Shown here piece by piece: positions 23,960 to 33,191 of a stretch of 64,000 nucleotides of DNA. The notes under the pieces are model-generated. The model was not told the DNA's origin. It searched no databases and saw nothing but the letters and a program-made list of their open reading frames with translations. How positions within the stretch are numbered: position 1 is the stretch's first letter; each line of letters opens with the position of its first letter. The position numbers and the translations under genes are program-made. The stretch comes from Lates calcarifer (taxonomy: Eukaryota; Chordata; Actinopteri; Centropomidae): positions 1,583,777-1,647,776 of the forward strand of contig NC_066843.1 of the NCBI RefSeq assembly GCF_001640805.2. The letters run 5' to 3'.

Positions 23960-24120
23960 AAATATAAAACCAATATTTCCGACCGTCAGTGAAGGCAGCA
24001 TTTTCCAAGCGGCCGCCCAGAATTAAAACCAGTTTTTTCCCACGGTACTTGAACGCACCGCGAGAAGTGTCCCCGCCCCTTCGGTGCTTTGACGTCACCG
24101 GCGTCCGTCTCCGCACATGG
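23960..24120 (+). promoter_or_regulatory. hlf: hlf promoter region: TATA-like box, GC box and consensus CRE
   Basis: The A/T-rich flank gives way at about 23990 to a CpG-rich stretch that continues through exon 1. Visible sites are TATAAA at 23963, a NotI-type CpG-rich stretch at about 24009, a GC box (CCCCGCCCC) at 24071, and a perfect cAMP response element TGACGTCA at 24090-24097. CpG density here is far above the surrounding 20 kb. The start site cannot be fixed from sequence: it may lie near 24000 if the TATA-like box is used, or downstream of the CRE at about 24130-24200. Confidence 0.55.
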
Positions 24121-24552
24121 ATGGAGAAGTGTAGAAGCTCCGCCAAAGCTCCGCTCCCTCCGCCCTCCTCCTCCTCCTCCTCCTCCAGCTATTTGCCAAC
24201 CAGCCTCAGCGACAGACAGCCAGCCGCTCACCGTCCTGCTGCTGCCGCCTCCGCTGCTGCTGCTGCTGCCGCTGCTGCGCGGAGTCCCGTCTTCTCCCAC
24301 CGAGCCCCGGCGTCGTTTTTCCCGGTCTGCGAGGATCTCCACCCGGGCCGGCTAGCGAGTTCGGTCGCGTCTCTTTTTTTGGGGGGGGAGGAAAATTCAG
24401 TCTTTGCGAGCTTTGTTCTCCAACTGCCCTTCAAGACATATGGAGAAAATGGCCAGACCTCTTCCTATAAACCCAACTTTCCTGCCGCCGACTCACGGCG
24501 TACTGAAATCCCTGCTGGAAAACCCGCTGAAGCTGCCTTTCCACCACGATGA
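24121..24552 (+). other. Upstream ORF (143 codons) overlapping the hlf start codon
   Basis: An ATG at 24121 opens a frame that runs through the leader, passes over the hlf ATG in another frame and stops with TGA at 24550-24552, two bases before the exon 1 donor. The predicted peptide has a serine run and an alanine run from the triplet repeats and no recognisable domain. A separate five-codon uORF starts at 24117 (stop at 24132-24134). These matter only if transcription starts upstream of 24117, which is not established. The long frame may be just a by-product of high GC. Confidence 0.4.
24163..24281 (+). repeat. (CTC)n and (GCN)n triplet repeats in the hlf 5' leader
   Basis: An uninterrupted (TCC)n run spans about 24163-24186, and imperfect (GCT/GCC)n spans about 24236-24281. 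Both lie in the GC-rich leader upstream of the hlf ATG and would be length-variable. They encode serine and alanine runs in the overlapping upstream frame. Confidence 0.75.
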
Positions 24553-24554
24553 AG
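24440..24554 (+). CDS. hlf: hlf coding exon 1
   Basis: Residues 1-38 plus one base of codon 39. The start ATG at 24440 begins MEKMARPLP, which aligns with the HLF N-terminus; the second in-frame ATG at codon 4 is also conserved in HLF. The segment ending in LKLPFHHDE is followed by the donor GTATGT at 24555. The context before the ATG (gacat) is a weak Kozak match, and a longer overlapping frame runs through the exon (see 24121-24552). Confidence 0.95.
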
Positions 24555-27500
24555 GTATGTTTTTTAAAACTTGACTTGCACGTACACCTCTCTGTGGTGC
24601 TTCTCCGCAGCTTGATATTTTCATTCTGCAGACATCCATGGTTTTGACAGATAAAGCGGCGAAGGACGCGGGATTTCCAAAATCCACCGAGAGTGACGTT
24701 TCTGAACATTCTACGATCTTTGTCGAAAAAGAAACAATGTAATCTTATTGTTCTCGGGGGCGGCAGAGATGAATGAAATAGAACGTTGATTGTCTCGGTC
24801 GAATGTTACTTGACTGACAGGTTGACGTGAACTTCAGCTCGAGCTAACAAGCTATTTTAATTCGTACTTACGATCTAAATTAGCGTAATACGCACCGATT
24901 TACATGTGTTATTATTGTGACTGCGCTGTTTTTAGCTTAGAGGTGCGTTTATAGCCTTTTAAACCCTCTTGTCTTCAATGGGATTTATATTAGTGATACC
25001 CCAAGTTGTCGATAGAGGGCGTCTTTTCTGTTCTTCAGCTGCTGTCAGCGCTTGCAGTCCACTCACTGCTTGTATTGCTAATGTACTGAGAGTCTTTACA
25101 TCATCTGAGCATTAATGGAGACGTAATTTATCGTCTTAAAGGGTCAGTTCACCCAAATGACAACGTATTTTTCGCAATCATTTCGCAGATAATTTAGATT
25201 TTATTTAAAAACATTCACAGCTTAGACTTTTCCCACCACTCCAGTACAATTGAGGTGATTTGTTTTTGCTGGCAGCATTGAAAAATTACCCACTGATGCT
25301 CCTAAAGAAATAATGAACTGACAGTTTTAAGTTTTTAACCTTTAATTGAAAATAGTTTCCAGTGAAAATTAAAAAATTCCCAGCTTTTTTTTTCCCCTTA
25401 GTTAAACTGACCCTTTAAGATGAAACCCCAGGCATACTTTCTATTTATACCCATGCACTGACCCGTGATCCTCCTCTGCTGTGAGACAATGAAATGACTG
25501 TGTGCAAACATTTGCAGGATTTGGGAAAGACAAGGAGAAAGAAAAGAAGCTGGACGATGAGAGCAGTGCGGCCAACCACCCACAGTCGGCCTTCCTCGGC
25601 CCGACCCTGTGGGACAAGACCCTGCCGTACGACGGGGACAACTTTCAACTGGAGTACATGGACCTGGAGGAGTTCCTGTCAGAGAACGGCATCCCCGCCA
25701 ACACAGCCCAGAGCGACCAGGCTCAGCAGGCAGCGCAGCCGCCGCAGGCCCCTCTGCAGCAGGCACCGCCGCCCACCCCGCCCACGCCCTCTGTGGTGGA
25801 CCTCAGCAGCCGCGCCACCACCTCGGTTCACACAGGCATGGCGCCTCAGACCTGCCTCCACAGCCCCAGCGCAGCAGGTAGGAATCACATGCAGCGGAGC
25901 CTGATGGGCACCTGAAATCACACCTGCACGCAGACACACGTGGGCTCACACGCATGTTCACGCCTCCTCTGCATCAGGGGAGGCTCTGTAGGTCTACGGT
26001 GTTGTTTGCTCACCTGCTACACACACACACACACACACACCTTCCATCCACCATGAGAGGAACTGTCAGCCCTGAGATGCTAAGAGATAACAAATATCTT
26101 GTGGTTTGAGTCCCTGAAGGCATCAGCCCAGAGCAGTTTCTGAGCTGTTCCTCATTTAGCTTCTGCTGCTAAGCCTCTCCTAGTTAGACACACACACCTA
26201 GACACACACTAACACACTTCAGCTCTGATTTACAGCCCTGATCTGGACTTTGGAGTCCCAGTGTACAGGTTAAAACCGGCTCAAGTCCAAGGATGCAGCA
26301 TTCTCATTCATGAAGCTCAGACTCATGTTTATTGTAGTTTTTTTTTGTGCTGTGGTTTTAAAGCAGAATTGGTTCCAAAGGTTTTTATTTCTCCTCTGTA
26401 ACAGTTGGCTTTGATATTTATTTGTATTACGAGGACCTCCCTGCAGGGTTTGACGATTGCTGATTAAAAGTTGCTTGCATTAGTCAGACATGTGATTCAT
26501 TAAGTCCTACATTGTGTTGGACCTTGTTTCACCTTTGTCCTGCAGTGTAGACTCAATGAGATTCATTTTGGGTGATTTCAATTCTTTTTAAAAGATGAAA
26601 AGAATCATCAAAACACTGTAAAAGTGACCTTATAAACTGATATTTCAGTGCTGCAGTGATCAGATGGAGCTTTGTAATATATAATCATATTATTGTAATG
26701 AACTGACATTAAATAGGTAGCTGGTATTTAGACTGAAGCATTAAACTGTGTGAACAGGTTTGTTAAGCTGCTGCCAGAACGATTTGAATCGTTTAAAGGG
26801 TCGACCTTCGCCACAAACGTAAACAGAGCGAATTCTCCACAGGCCAGACCCGGCCGCGGCGTGTTTCACATCCAAACTCAACACAAAAGGCCTCCTGGCA
26901 GAAGATCTGAGGATATGTGACAGATAAACAGAGGAGGTGTTTGCACAGTCAATGTGTGTGTGATACTGTAAATGTTGTGTTTATGTGTGTTTTGCCTGTA
27001 AACGCTGAAGATGCAGGCTCTGGATGTAAAGCCACACGAGCTGGTCCGTCTAATAGAGTGTGTCAGTGGACCAGTGACCAATATTCAGATCGTTTGACCT
27101 ATTGATCTTCGGGATGATTAAAGGCTTGACAGTTTGGATGATGATAATGGAGGATGAGGATGTTGCCCTGAGCAACAGCCTCTAAACTGCTCATTTGTCA
27201 ACTTAATTACACAAAACCTGACCGGTCCTGTTTGCCTGTTGTTGGGCAAATCGTCCTCGACTTCTCCCTGAAAGAGCCACAAGCACAAAGTCCTGTTGTA
27301 AGTGTTGGTGTGATGTTTGTAGATCTGCACAGCCGGCGTACACCCACCACCACACAAACACTTCCTCTCAGTGTGTTGTGTCTTATAGGTACAAGATTAG
27401 GAGGGAGAAACCTTAATGAGTTCTGTAAACGCTGCGTTACATTCACTGTAAGAGGTTTTGTTTATAATAAGGCTGGACAATGACATTTATATCACGTTTA

Positions 27501-30500
27501 TATTCGTTAACAATCATTAAAAAGTGTAAGTGAATGATCAGATTGAAGAATAAATAATTGATCAAACATTAATGCAAAAAAATGTATCATATTCCTGGTT
27601 CATAAGAAGAAAAAAGAACCATAGAAGTAACATTTTCTGATTTATCACTCATTTTAATGGGCAGCCTGATTAAAAAAAAATCAAAGATATTTAGTCAAAT
27701 CTTTTTAAAAAACAGAAAGAAATAATAAAAAATCCTCATATTTGAGACCCTGGGATCAGATAAAACAGTTTGACGTACTGATCAGCTGACTAACTGATCA
27801 GCAGACAGTTTGTAAATGTGTTACTGTAGGTCACCTAAGCTAGTAATCATTAATTTGTGACTGCTCCTTTTAAAATTGCAGACGTGAACGTACGTACAAC
27901 ACGTGTGCCGTGTGACTGTTCTGCAGGTGTACAGTTAAAGCTCAACCCTGACAATAGGGCAGTCAGATAAACATATGCTCCAGAGGAGGTGCATCTGTAC
28001 AGTCCTGTTGATTCCAGAGTGAGTGCACACGTGTGTGTACGTGCAGGGGCAGCGCTTCGGCCTTTGTGCGTGTGTGTGTGTGTGTGTTCTGTTTGGGTCT
28101 GTCTGCGTCTTCACATTTCACGTGAACGCAGCTGGGGTTTCCTGCAGCGTGCCGGGCCATGTGATGGACACATGCAGGCGCTGTGTGCAGCTCCGAAGCT
28201 GCAAACAGGAGCTTGTCACGGCATGAACCTGCCTGCTTCTCTTTCTCTCTCCCTCCTCCCTCCTCCCCTCACTCACTCACTCTCACTTTCACCCTCCCCT
28301 CTCCCTTTAACACTCTCCACTTCCCATCCAGTCTTGCTCTCCCTCCCTCGCCGGGCTCGGCTCCGACACAGAGCCTGGACTCGGAGCCAAGGCACAGACT
28401 GTACCCTGCAGAGATCACATGGACTCGGGTGTGCTTTTGTCACGTGCACGCAATATTGTTCCAGCTCGCCGAGTCTCGTCTCGTCTAACCAGCTACTCCA
28501 CCACCACCACCACCACCACCACCCACAACAACCACAATCCCTCTGTGCACAAGCAATACAGCAGGCGGCTGATAACAGTGTTATCACAACCAACGAACAA
28601 ATGAAAGAACAGGCGTGTGCGGCGTTTTCTCTCCGTGTTGAACAGCCTGTAGATGTTCAGGGTCTGTGTCAGGGTCGGGTCAGGAGATTGACCCGGTGCA
28701 CCGTTGGCAGGGGCCAAAGGGGAAGCCAGATGTAGGAGGGGTCAAAGGGTGTGTTGTGGTGCATTCCAATGTTAGTCGAGGAAAGGTGACGCAGAGAGAA
28801 ACTGAAATCAGCACAGCTAAACACAGAGTTCATGTTTTTATCAACATGTAGAGATAATCTGGTGAAGTGAAGCAGCAGTCAGTCAGTTCTTATCAGACCC
28901 GCACTCAGAAAACTATATCCTTTTTAATTTGATCTTTCCCATTGTTGTAGTTGTTTCCTCCTCCTCTTGCAAACCGAGAAGCTTTCCTCTCAGATGTCTA
29001 GTCATGTGGCCTGTGGACAGGATCAGCATGTCCTGCATGAGTGACCGGGAGCTATGGAGTCCTCTCGACTTGAATGTCACGGGCACAAAGAAATTCTGCA
29101 GCAGTTGCAGGATTAAATTCAATTTAATTTCAAAAAGCCTCAGTATGTTTCTGAAACTGCTCGCACAGGAGGAAATCGTACATCTACTGAGGGTCTATTT
29201 TCAGCGGTGGATGAATACACACTTGGAGTTCTACTGGTAGTAGCATTTGGGGCACTAGGATGATTTATGTGTGATTGAGTCAAAATACAGTACAGTGTGT
29301 GTTCGTGGTAATGAATGAACATGTCACACAGTGCAACAGTGTGAGTCACTGATGTGTTTTTAATCGTTTTTGGACAATGGAGCTCTGTGGCTCAGAGGGA
29401 TAGGATATTAACACAATACTTCTAAGTGGGATCGATTCATTGTTGGGCTCCTGACAAGAACAAAACGCAGACTATCACCAGCTGCAGTCGTCTCGTTAAA
29501 TTCTGGAGACTGTTTTAAATCCAATTAAAATCCTTCTGCCCTTTTGCCCCCTGAGCGCAGCCTCTGAGGAGGATTTGGCAGTTACACCCAGGTCAAAGTT
29601 CAGCGGCTCTGTCCCTGCACAGATACGACCAGCAGCTCCGCAGTGTTATCACTTACGCAGCAAAGGTGATAACACACAGTAACTTTGATATGATCACATA
29701 GCGTGACATGAACCTGCAGCCAGCAGTGTGTGTGAATAGATAAAATACTAAAGTCAGATTCAAACTGGTTCCACAGGTATTTTAATCAAGAGACCTGCGG
29801 ATTCCAGCCTTCACACGGCTCTTTGTAGGTCAGCTCTGAACTACCTTTCCTGGTTTGTTAATTTTAGATTTCCTGTTAAGAAGGCGGCGGGGAAGGCGGC
29901 GGGACTATTTTGTGAATCCACATTCGACTACTTCCTCTCCCCTGGAATGTGTCGTACATTAGTTGAGCAGGTCAATGAACAAAGCGTCTACTTTTAGCCC
30001 TGTGATCATGCTACTGTGTTTTAACTCTGCTAATTAGGAGATCAAAATGACTGGTAGAGGTGATTAGGGCGCAGAGGGCTATTCTCAGGTTTGTGTACAG
30101 GCCTGACAGATTATCTGAGACAGTGTCTAGTTTTAGTTAGTAAGAAGCTGGCTGTCTGGTTTATCAATGGTGGGAGGTTATGTTAGGTTATATGTGTCTT
30201 AGCTTATGGACGGATTACCTCTGCAACAAAAACATGGTGCAGAGAAACCATGTGATGCTCAGGAATTCTTGAAGCTGGCGACATATAGTCAGTTATTTTC
30301 ATTGTCAGGTTTCATCTCAGTTGATCTCTAAGGTGTTTCACCTATAAAGTGACAGAGAATAATGGAAAAGCCTTTGAAATGTCTTGTTTTTTCCGATCAG
30401 TTCAATCCAATCAGCAAATCCTCAGACTGTGGAGGCTGGAACCAGCAAGTGTTTGGCATCAGGGCAACGGACAGTTATTTTCATTATCATTTATTGTCTA

Positions 30501-33191
30501 AAAAAATGTCAGAAAATAGCAAGAAAATGGCTTTTATTCAACCAACAGTCCAAAACCCAGATATTCAGTTTCTGTCGTGTGACAAAGATGAAGTGTAAAT
30601 GTTTGACACTGCTGCCTGTTTTGCCAATTAATTATCTGTTGATTAATTAATCAACCAAACGTTTTAGCCTTAGAAGAATGGTTATGTTTAGAGGCTGCTT
30701 GTCTGTAGGGCTGGATAATAAAAGATACTTGGCAAGAAAAATGAATAATTAGTTGAATTCTCTGGTTCCAGATTCTCAAATGTGAATATTTGCTGCTTTT
30801 CTCTGTTTGAAATCATCATTTTCATCACCAAATAATTCGCCAAGTAATCAAGAGAATAAACATCAGATTAATGATGATTAAAGTAATTGTTAGTTGCAGA
30901 TGAACAGACAATAAGTTAGCTGAAAAATAATCAACAAGTGCTTAAATAACCTTTTGTTATCTTTTGGTTTTGGACTTGTTGTTGGGATTTCGGACATTCT
31001 CACTGTTTTGTGACATTTTATAGACGAAACAATAATTTAATCCAAAATAATTATCTGATAATTCAGTTCTGGAAATTAATGTTCAGTTCGGATCAGTCAA
31101 ACGTTCTCATACAGCGTTTGAGACTTAAAAATGATGAACCACACCCTGTCCTGCTCGTGTGTAGTGAACTGCAACATCAACATCTTCTGAAGGCAGAAGG
31201 TCTGAGAGAGTTGTTTTCATGGGGGAATTTTTCCTCACTTTTATGAGGTGATAATTGGAAGCTTTAATAGTTCTGCATAGTTTTGCAAACAAGCAGCAGA
31301 GAGGTTTTGTTTTCTGTGATGAATCTGAGGCAGGGTGGCACTCACTTGAGGTTTTCATGTGTGTGATGAAGAAGCCCATCACTTCCTCTGGGTAGGACAG
31401 AGCCTCCTGACTGAACACAGATTTCCTGTTTGTCTCTGATTTTCGCATAGAAAGCAGTCAGAGCTGAATCTGACGGCCTCGTCTCAGATCTCCACCACAG
31501 CCAAAAGCAGAAAGCAGCTTGCCCGTGTACACTCTGACCGAAGGTCAGCGGCATTGACTGGCTGGCTCACAAGTACAAAAATCTGGGTCATGATGTACGA
31601 GCTGCCAGCGGATCAGCAGCGAGTGAAAACGCCCGCTGCACTTTGCTGCTTTCAGTCGTATTCCCAGTTGTGTTCGTGTTGAGGCTTTTGCATCGAGCAG
31701 GGAAAGCATGTGTGGTCTGTATCACAGAACACATTAGTGCTAATGTAATGAATCACAGACTAATTGTTCCATCTAGGCCGGCTAATAAACTCAATCACTT
31801 CCACTGGTCGGCCCGCAACTTCAAATCAATTAGAGAAGCCCTGCACAGCAGGGAGATGGAGGTGAAGACGTGAAGCAGCTCAGTGAGTTTAAAGACAGAG
31901 TCTGCTGATACCTGCACACTGAGGATCCACTGTGTGTGTGTGTGTGTGTGTGTTTACCTGTGTTTTTAAAGCTTGTGTGATAGCACCACCTGCAGGACAG
32001 ATGAGGAACAGACAGAAAATGTTGTTTTTCCAGAGGAGCGGTCAACAGTCAAAGCCCCACATTTCTTCAGGGATCAGCTCTCGAACACACAGACATGTGA
32101 GCTCAGAGGGAAGAAAGGCAGCAGTCAGCCCCCCCTCAGAGGCCTCCTGCTCGGTACGAGAGGCTCTCTGCAGAGGTTCTGTCTCCTCTGTCCAACAGAA
32201 AAGATTTGCTGATGAGGACTCACTCATGACGTTACATAACCAATTATCCTAAATGGAAGTGCCACCTGGAACGTTAATGGTGCCATTTCTGCCGTTAGAG
32301 CTGAACTTAGAGGTGCTAAGATTTTGGTTCCTGCTGAGTTCTGCCATTTCTTACAAATAATTAGAGGTTTTCAACACTCTGAACCCTCCTTTCAACAAAA
32401 CAGTCCACTTTGTGCTCTACAAGCAGCTGCTAATACATGTCTTTATTATCTTTTCCTTTGCAGCGCTGCCCTCAGCCAGGGACACCCCCAGCCCCATCGA
32501 CCCAGAGTCCATTCAGGTGCCCATGACCTATGAGCCCGACCCGGCGGACCTGGCTCTGTCCAGCGTGCCCGGACAGGAAATGTTCGACCCCAGGAAACGC
32601 AAATTCTCCGCTGAGGAGCTGAAGCCCCAGCCCATGATCAAAAAAGCCCGGAAGGTCTTCATTCCTGAAGACCTGAAGGTGACCTGCTGCTCTGACTCAG
32701 TTTTAGCCGGGGTGGGAGGGGGGCTCTTGTGATCTGAGATTAGAGCCAGTGTTATGTAAGATGTGAGGGTCTACGGCAGGTTAAACCCTGAGGGGAGGCA
32801 GACCCTGGACTGAAACCCAGGGTCTGCAGCTGGTTATTTCTCTAATGTAAAACTGGTCGAAACACAGAAGAACTAGAACTGTGAAACCAGCAAAATTGTG
32901 ATTTATATCAGGAACTATCACACTTTACATTCACCCCAAAACTGAGTTAATTAACCCGTTTGTTCTGCTCCTCAGGACGACAAGTACTGGGCCCGGCGCA
33001 GAAAGAACAACGTGGCAGCCAAGCGGTCACGAGACGCCCGGCGGCTGAAGGAGAACCAGATCGCCATCCGGGCCGGCTTCCTGGAGAAGGAGAACGCCGC
33101 TCTCCGGATGGAGGTAGCGGACTTGAGGAAGGAGCTGGGCCGCTGCAAGAACATTCTGGCTAAATACGAGGCCCGACACGGGCCCCTGTGA
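24440..33191 (+). CDS. hlf: hlf gene, coding span (4 exons; PAR-bZIP transcription factor HLF)
   Basis: Joined exons 24440-24554, 25518-25877, 32464-32678 and 32976-33191 give 906 nt, or 301 residues plus stop (human HLF is 295). All introns are GT-AG and the phases fit. The order is a conserved N-terminus (MEKMARPLP), an acidic activation region (about residues 62-98, [10 protein letters not shown] then [11 protein letters not shown]), a P/Q/A-rich linker (about 99-130), the proline-and-acidic-rich PAR domain (about 165-230), the bZIP basic region (about 235-253, RRRKNN then AAKRSR), and a leucine zipper with leucines at 266, 273 and 280 preceded by I259. PAR-bZIP proteins bind RTTAYGTAAY as dimers in the nucleus and act as circadian output regulators. 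The N-terminus and the GIP-to-DLSSR linker match HLF better than TEF or DBP. Teleosts often keep two copies (hlfa and hlfb); I cannot tell which this is. The gene is convergent with mmd. Confidence 0.97.
25137..25420. repeat. Angel-like MITE in hlf intron 1
   Basis: Terminal inverted repeats are visible: the left end reads TTAAAGGGTCAGTTCACCCA and the right end, reverse-complemented, reads TTAAAGGGTCAGTTTAACTA. The interior is A/T-rich without an ORF. The TTAA at both outer edges could be the target duplication. This matches the short inverted-repeat elements (Angel-type) abundant in teleosts. A second copy is at 62902-63052. The right end lies 98 bp before exon 2. Confidence 0.75.
25518..25877 (+). 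CDS. hlf: hlf coding exon 2 (activation region and linker)
   Basis: Acceptor TTTGCAG ends at 25517 and donor GTAGGA starts at 25878. The exon encodes residues 39-158: a lysine/acid-rich start ([13 protein letters not shown]), the highly conserved segment [18 protein letters not shown] and the FLSENGIP block that make up the activation region, then a P/Q/A-rich stretch that differs from the mammalian linker, ending with the conserved VVDLSSRA motif. Confidence 0.96.
27900..28446. promoter_or_regulatory. E-box (CACGTG) cluster in hlf intron 2
   Basis: Perfect CACGTG hexamers occur at 27900, 28030, 28119 and 28441, with a fifth at 25937. The 28030 site is followed four bases later by a TACGTG half-match. 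In mammals the paralogue Dbp is driven by CLOCK-BMAL1 through intronic E-boxes, which makes the location suggestive. The hexamer also occurs elsewhere in the window, roughly once per 4 kb, so function is inference. Confidence 0.35.
30425..31075. repeat. Two diverged copies of a fish AT-rich interspersed repeat, opposite orientation
   Basis: One copy (about 30425-30675) reads in reverse: GGCTGGAACCAGC, TGTTTGGCAT, then TCTAAAAAAATGTCAGAAAATAG and CCAACAGTCCAAAACCCA. The other (about 30755-31075) reads forward: TTCTCTGGTTCCAG, TTCTCAAATGTGAATATTTGCTGC, then TTTTGTGACATTTTATAGACG. The same motif set is recalled from many percomorph genomes. There is no coding capacity. A further partial copy appears at about 42125-42205 in mmd intron 1. 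Confidence 0.55.
31700..31870. other. Candidate conserved non-coding element in hlf intron 2
   Basis: The block has mixed composition and no simple repeats. It contains several homeodomain-type ATTA/TAAT cores (ACATTAGTGCTAATG, CTAATTG, AATCAATTAG) interspersed with G/C-rich words, unlike the neighbouring A/T-rich repeat DNA. This texture is typical of developmental enhancers. No alignment is available, so the call is tentative. Confidence 0.3.
32231..32240. promoter_or_regulatory. PAR-bZIP (D-box) consensus site in hlf intron 2
   Basis: GTTACATAAC, the reverse complement of GTTATGTAAC, is a full match to RTTAYGTAAY, the site bound by HLF, TEF and DBP. It lies 223 bp upstream of exon 3. A near match, GTTATGTAAG, lies just after exon 3 at 32751. 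Confidence 0.45.
32464..32678 (+). CDS. hlf: hlf coding exon 3 (PAR domain)
   Basis: Acceptor CTTTGCAG ends at 32463; the donor is GTGACC at 32679. The exon encodes residues 159-230. It contains [25 protein letters not shown], the FDPRKRKFS block and [13 protein letters not shown], the hallmark proline-and-acidic-rich region that extends the basic region of PAR-bZIP factors. The 215-nt length restores phase 0 for exon 4. Confidence 0.97.
32976..33191 (+). CDS. hlf: hlf coding exon 4 (bZIP domain, stop)
   Basis: The acceptor CTCCTCAG ends at 32975. The exon encodes residues 231-301: [12 protein letters not shown], the DNA-contact motif [10 protein letters not shown], then the zipper region and the C-terminal end KYEARHGPL followed by TGA at 33189-33191. 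In mammals the homologous bZIP region is the part retained in TCF3-HLF fusions. Confidence 0.98.
   Translation, partial: DDKYWARRRKNNVAAKRSRDARRLKENQIAIRAGFLEKENAALRMEVADLRKELGRCKNILAKYEARHGPL

Larger units (their letters stand above)
25878..32463 (+). other. hlf intron 2 (6.6 kb): repeats and candidate regulatory blocks
   Basis: No exon is seen. Contents: a (CA)n at 26019-26041; five CACGTG E-boxes (25937, 27900, 28030, 28119, 28441); a (TG)n at about 28070-28086; a pyrimidine-rich stretch at 28230-28345; a (CCA)n at 28498-28522; a pair of diverged repeat copies at 30425-31075; a candidate conserved block at 31700-31870; a (TG)n at 31931-31952; and a PAR-bZIP consensus site at 32231. A 248-codon open frame at 27989-28735 is composed of low-complexity sequence and is not called as a gene. 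Confidence 0.6.

Noticed and set aside
23986..24342. 118-codon - strand frame over the hlf leader
   Set aside because: It is rich in Gly/Ser runs from the triplet repeats and antisense to a CpG-rich promoter; no independent support.
27989..28735. 248-codon open frame on the + strand in hlf intron 2
   Set aside because: It is built from (TG)n, pyrimidine-rich and (CCA)n low-complexity sequence, giving Cys/Val, Ser/Leu and His runs. There is no domain, no splice logic, and it lies inside an intron of a well-supported gene.
29385..29460. tRNA-like or SINE-like stretch (GTGGCTCAGAGGGATAGGA)
   Set aside because: It resembles an A box, but no proper B box or cloverleaf could be formed.
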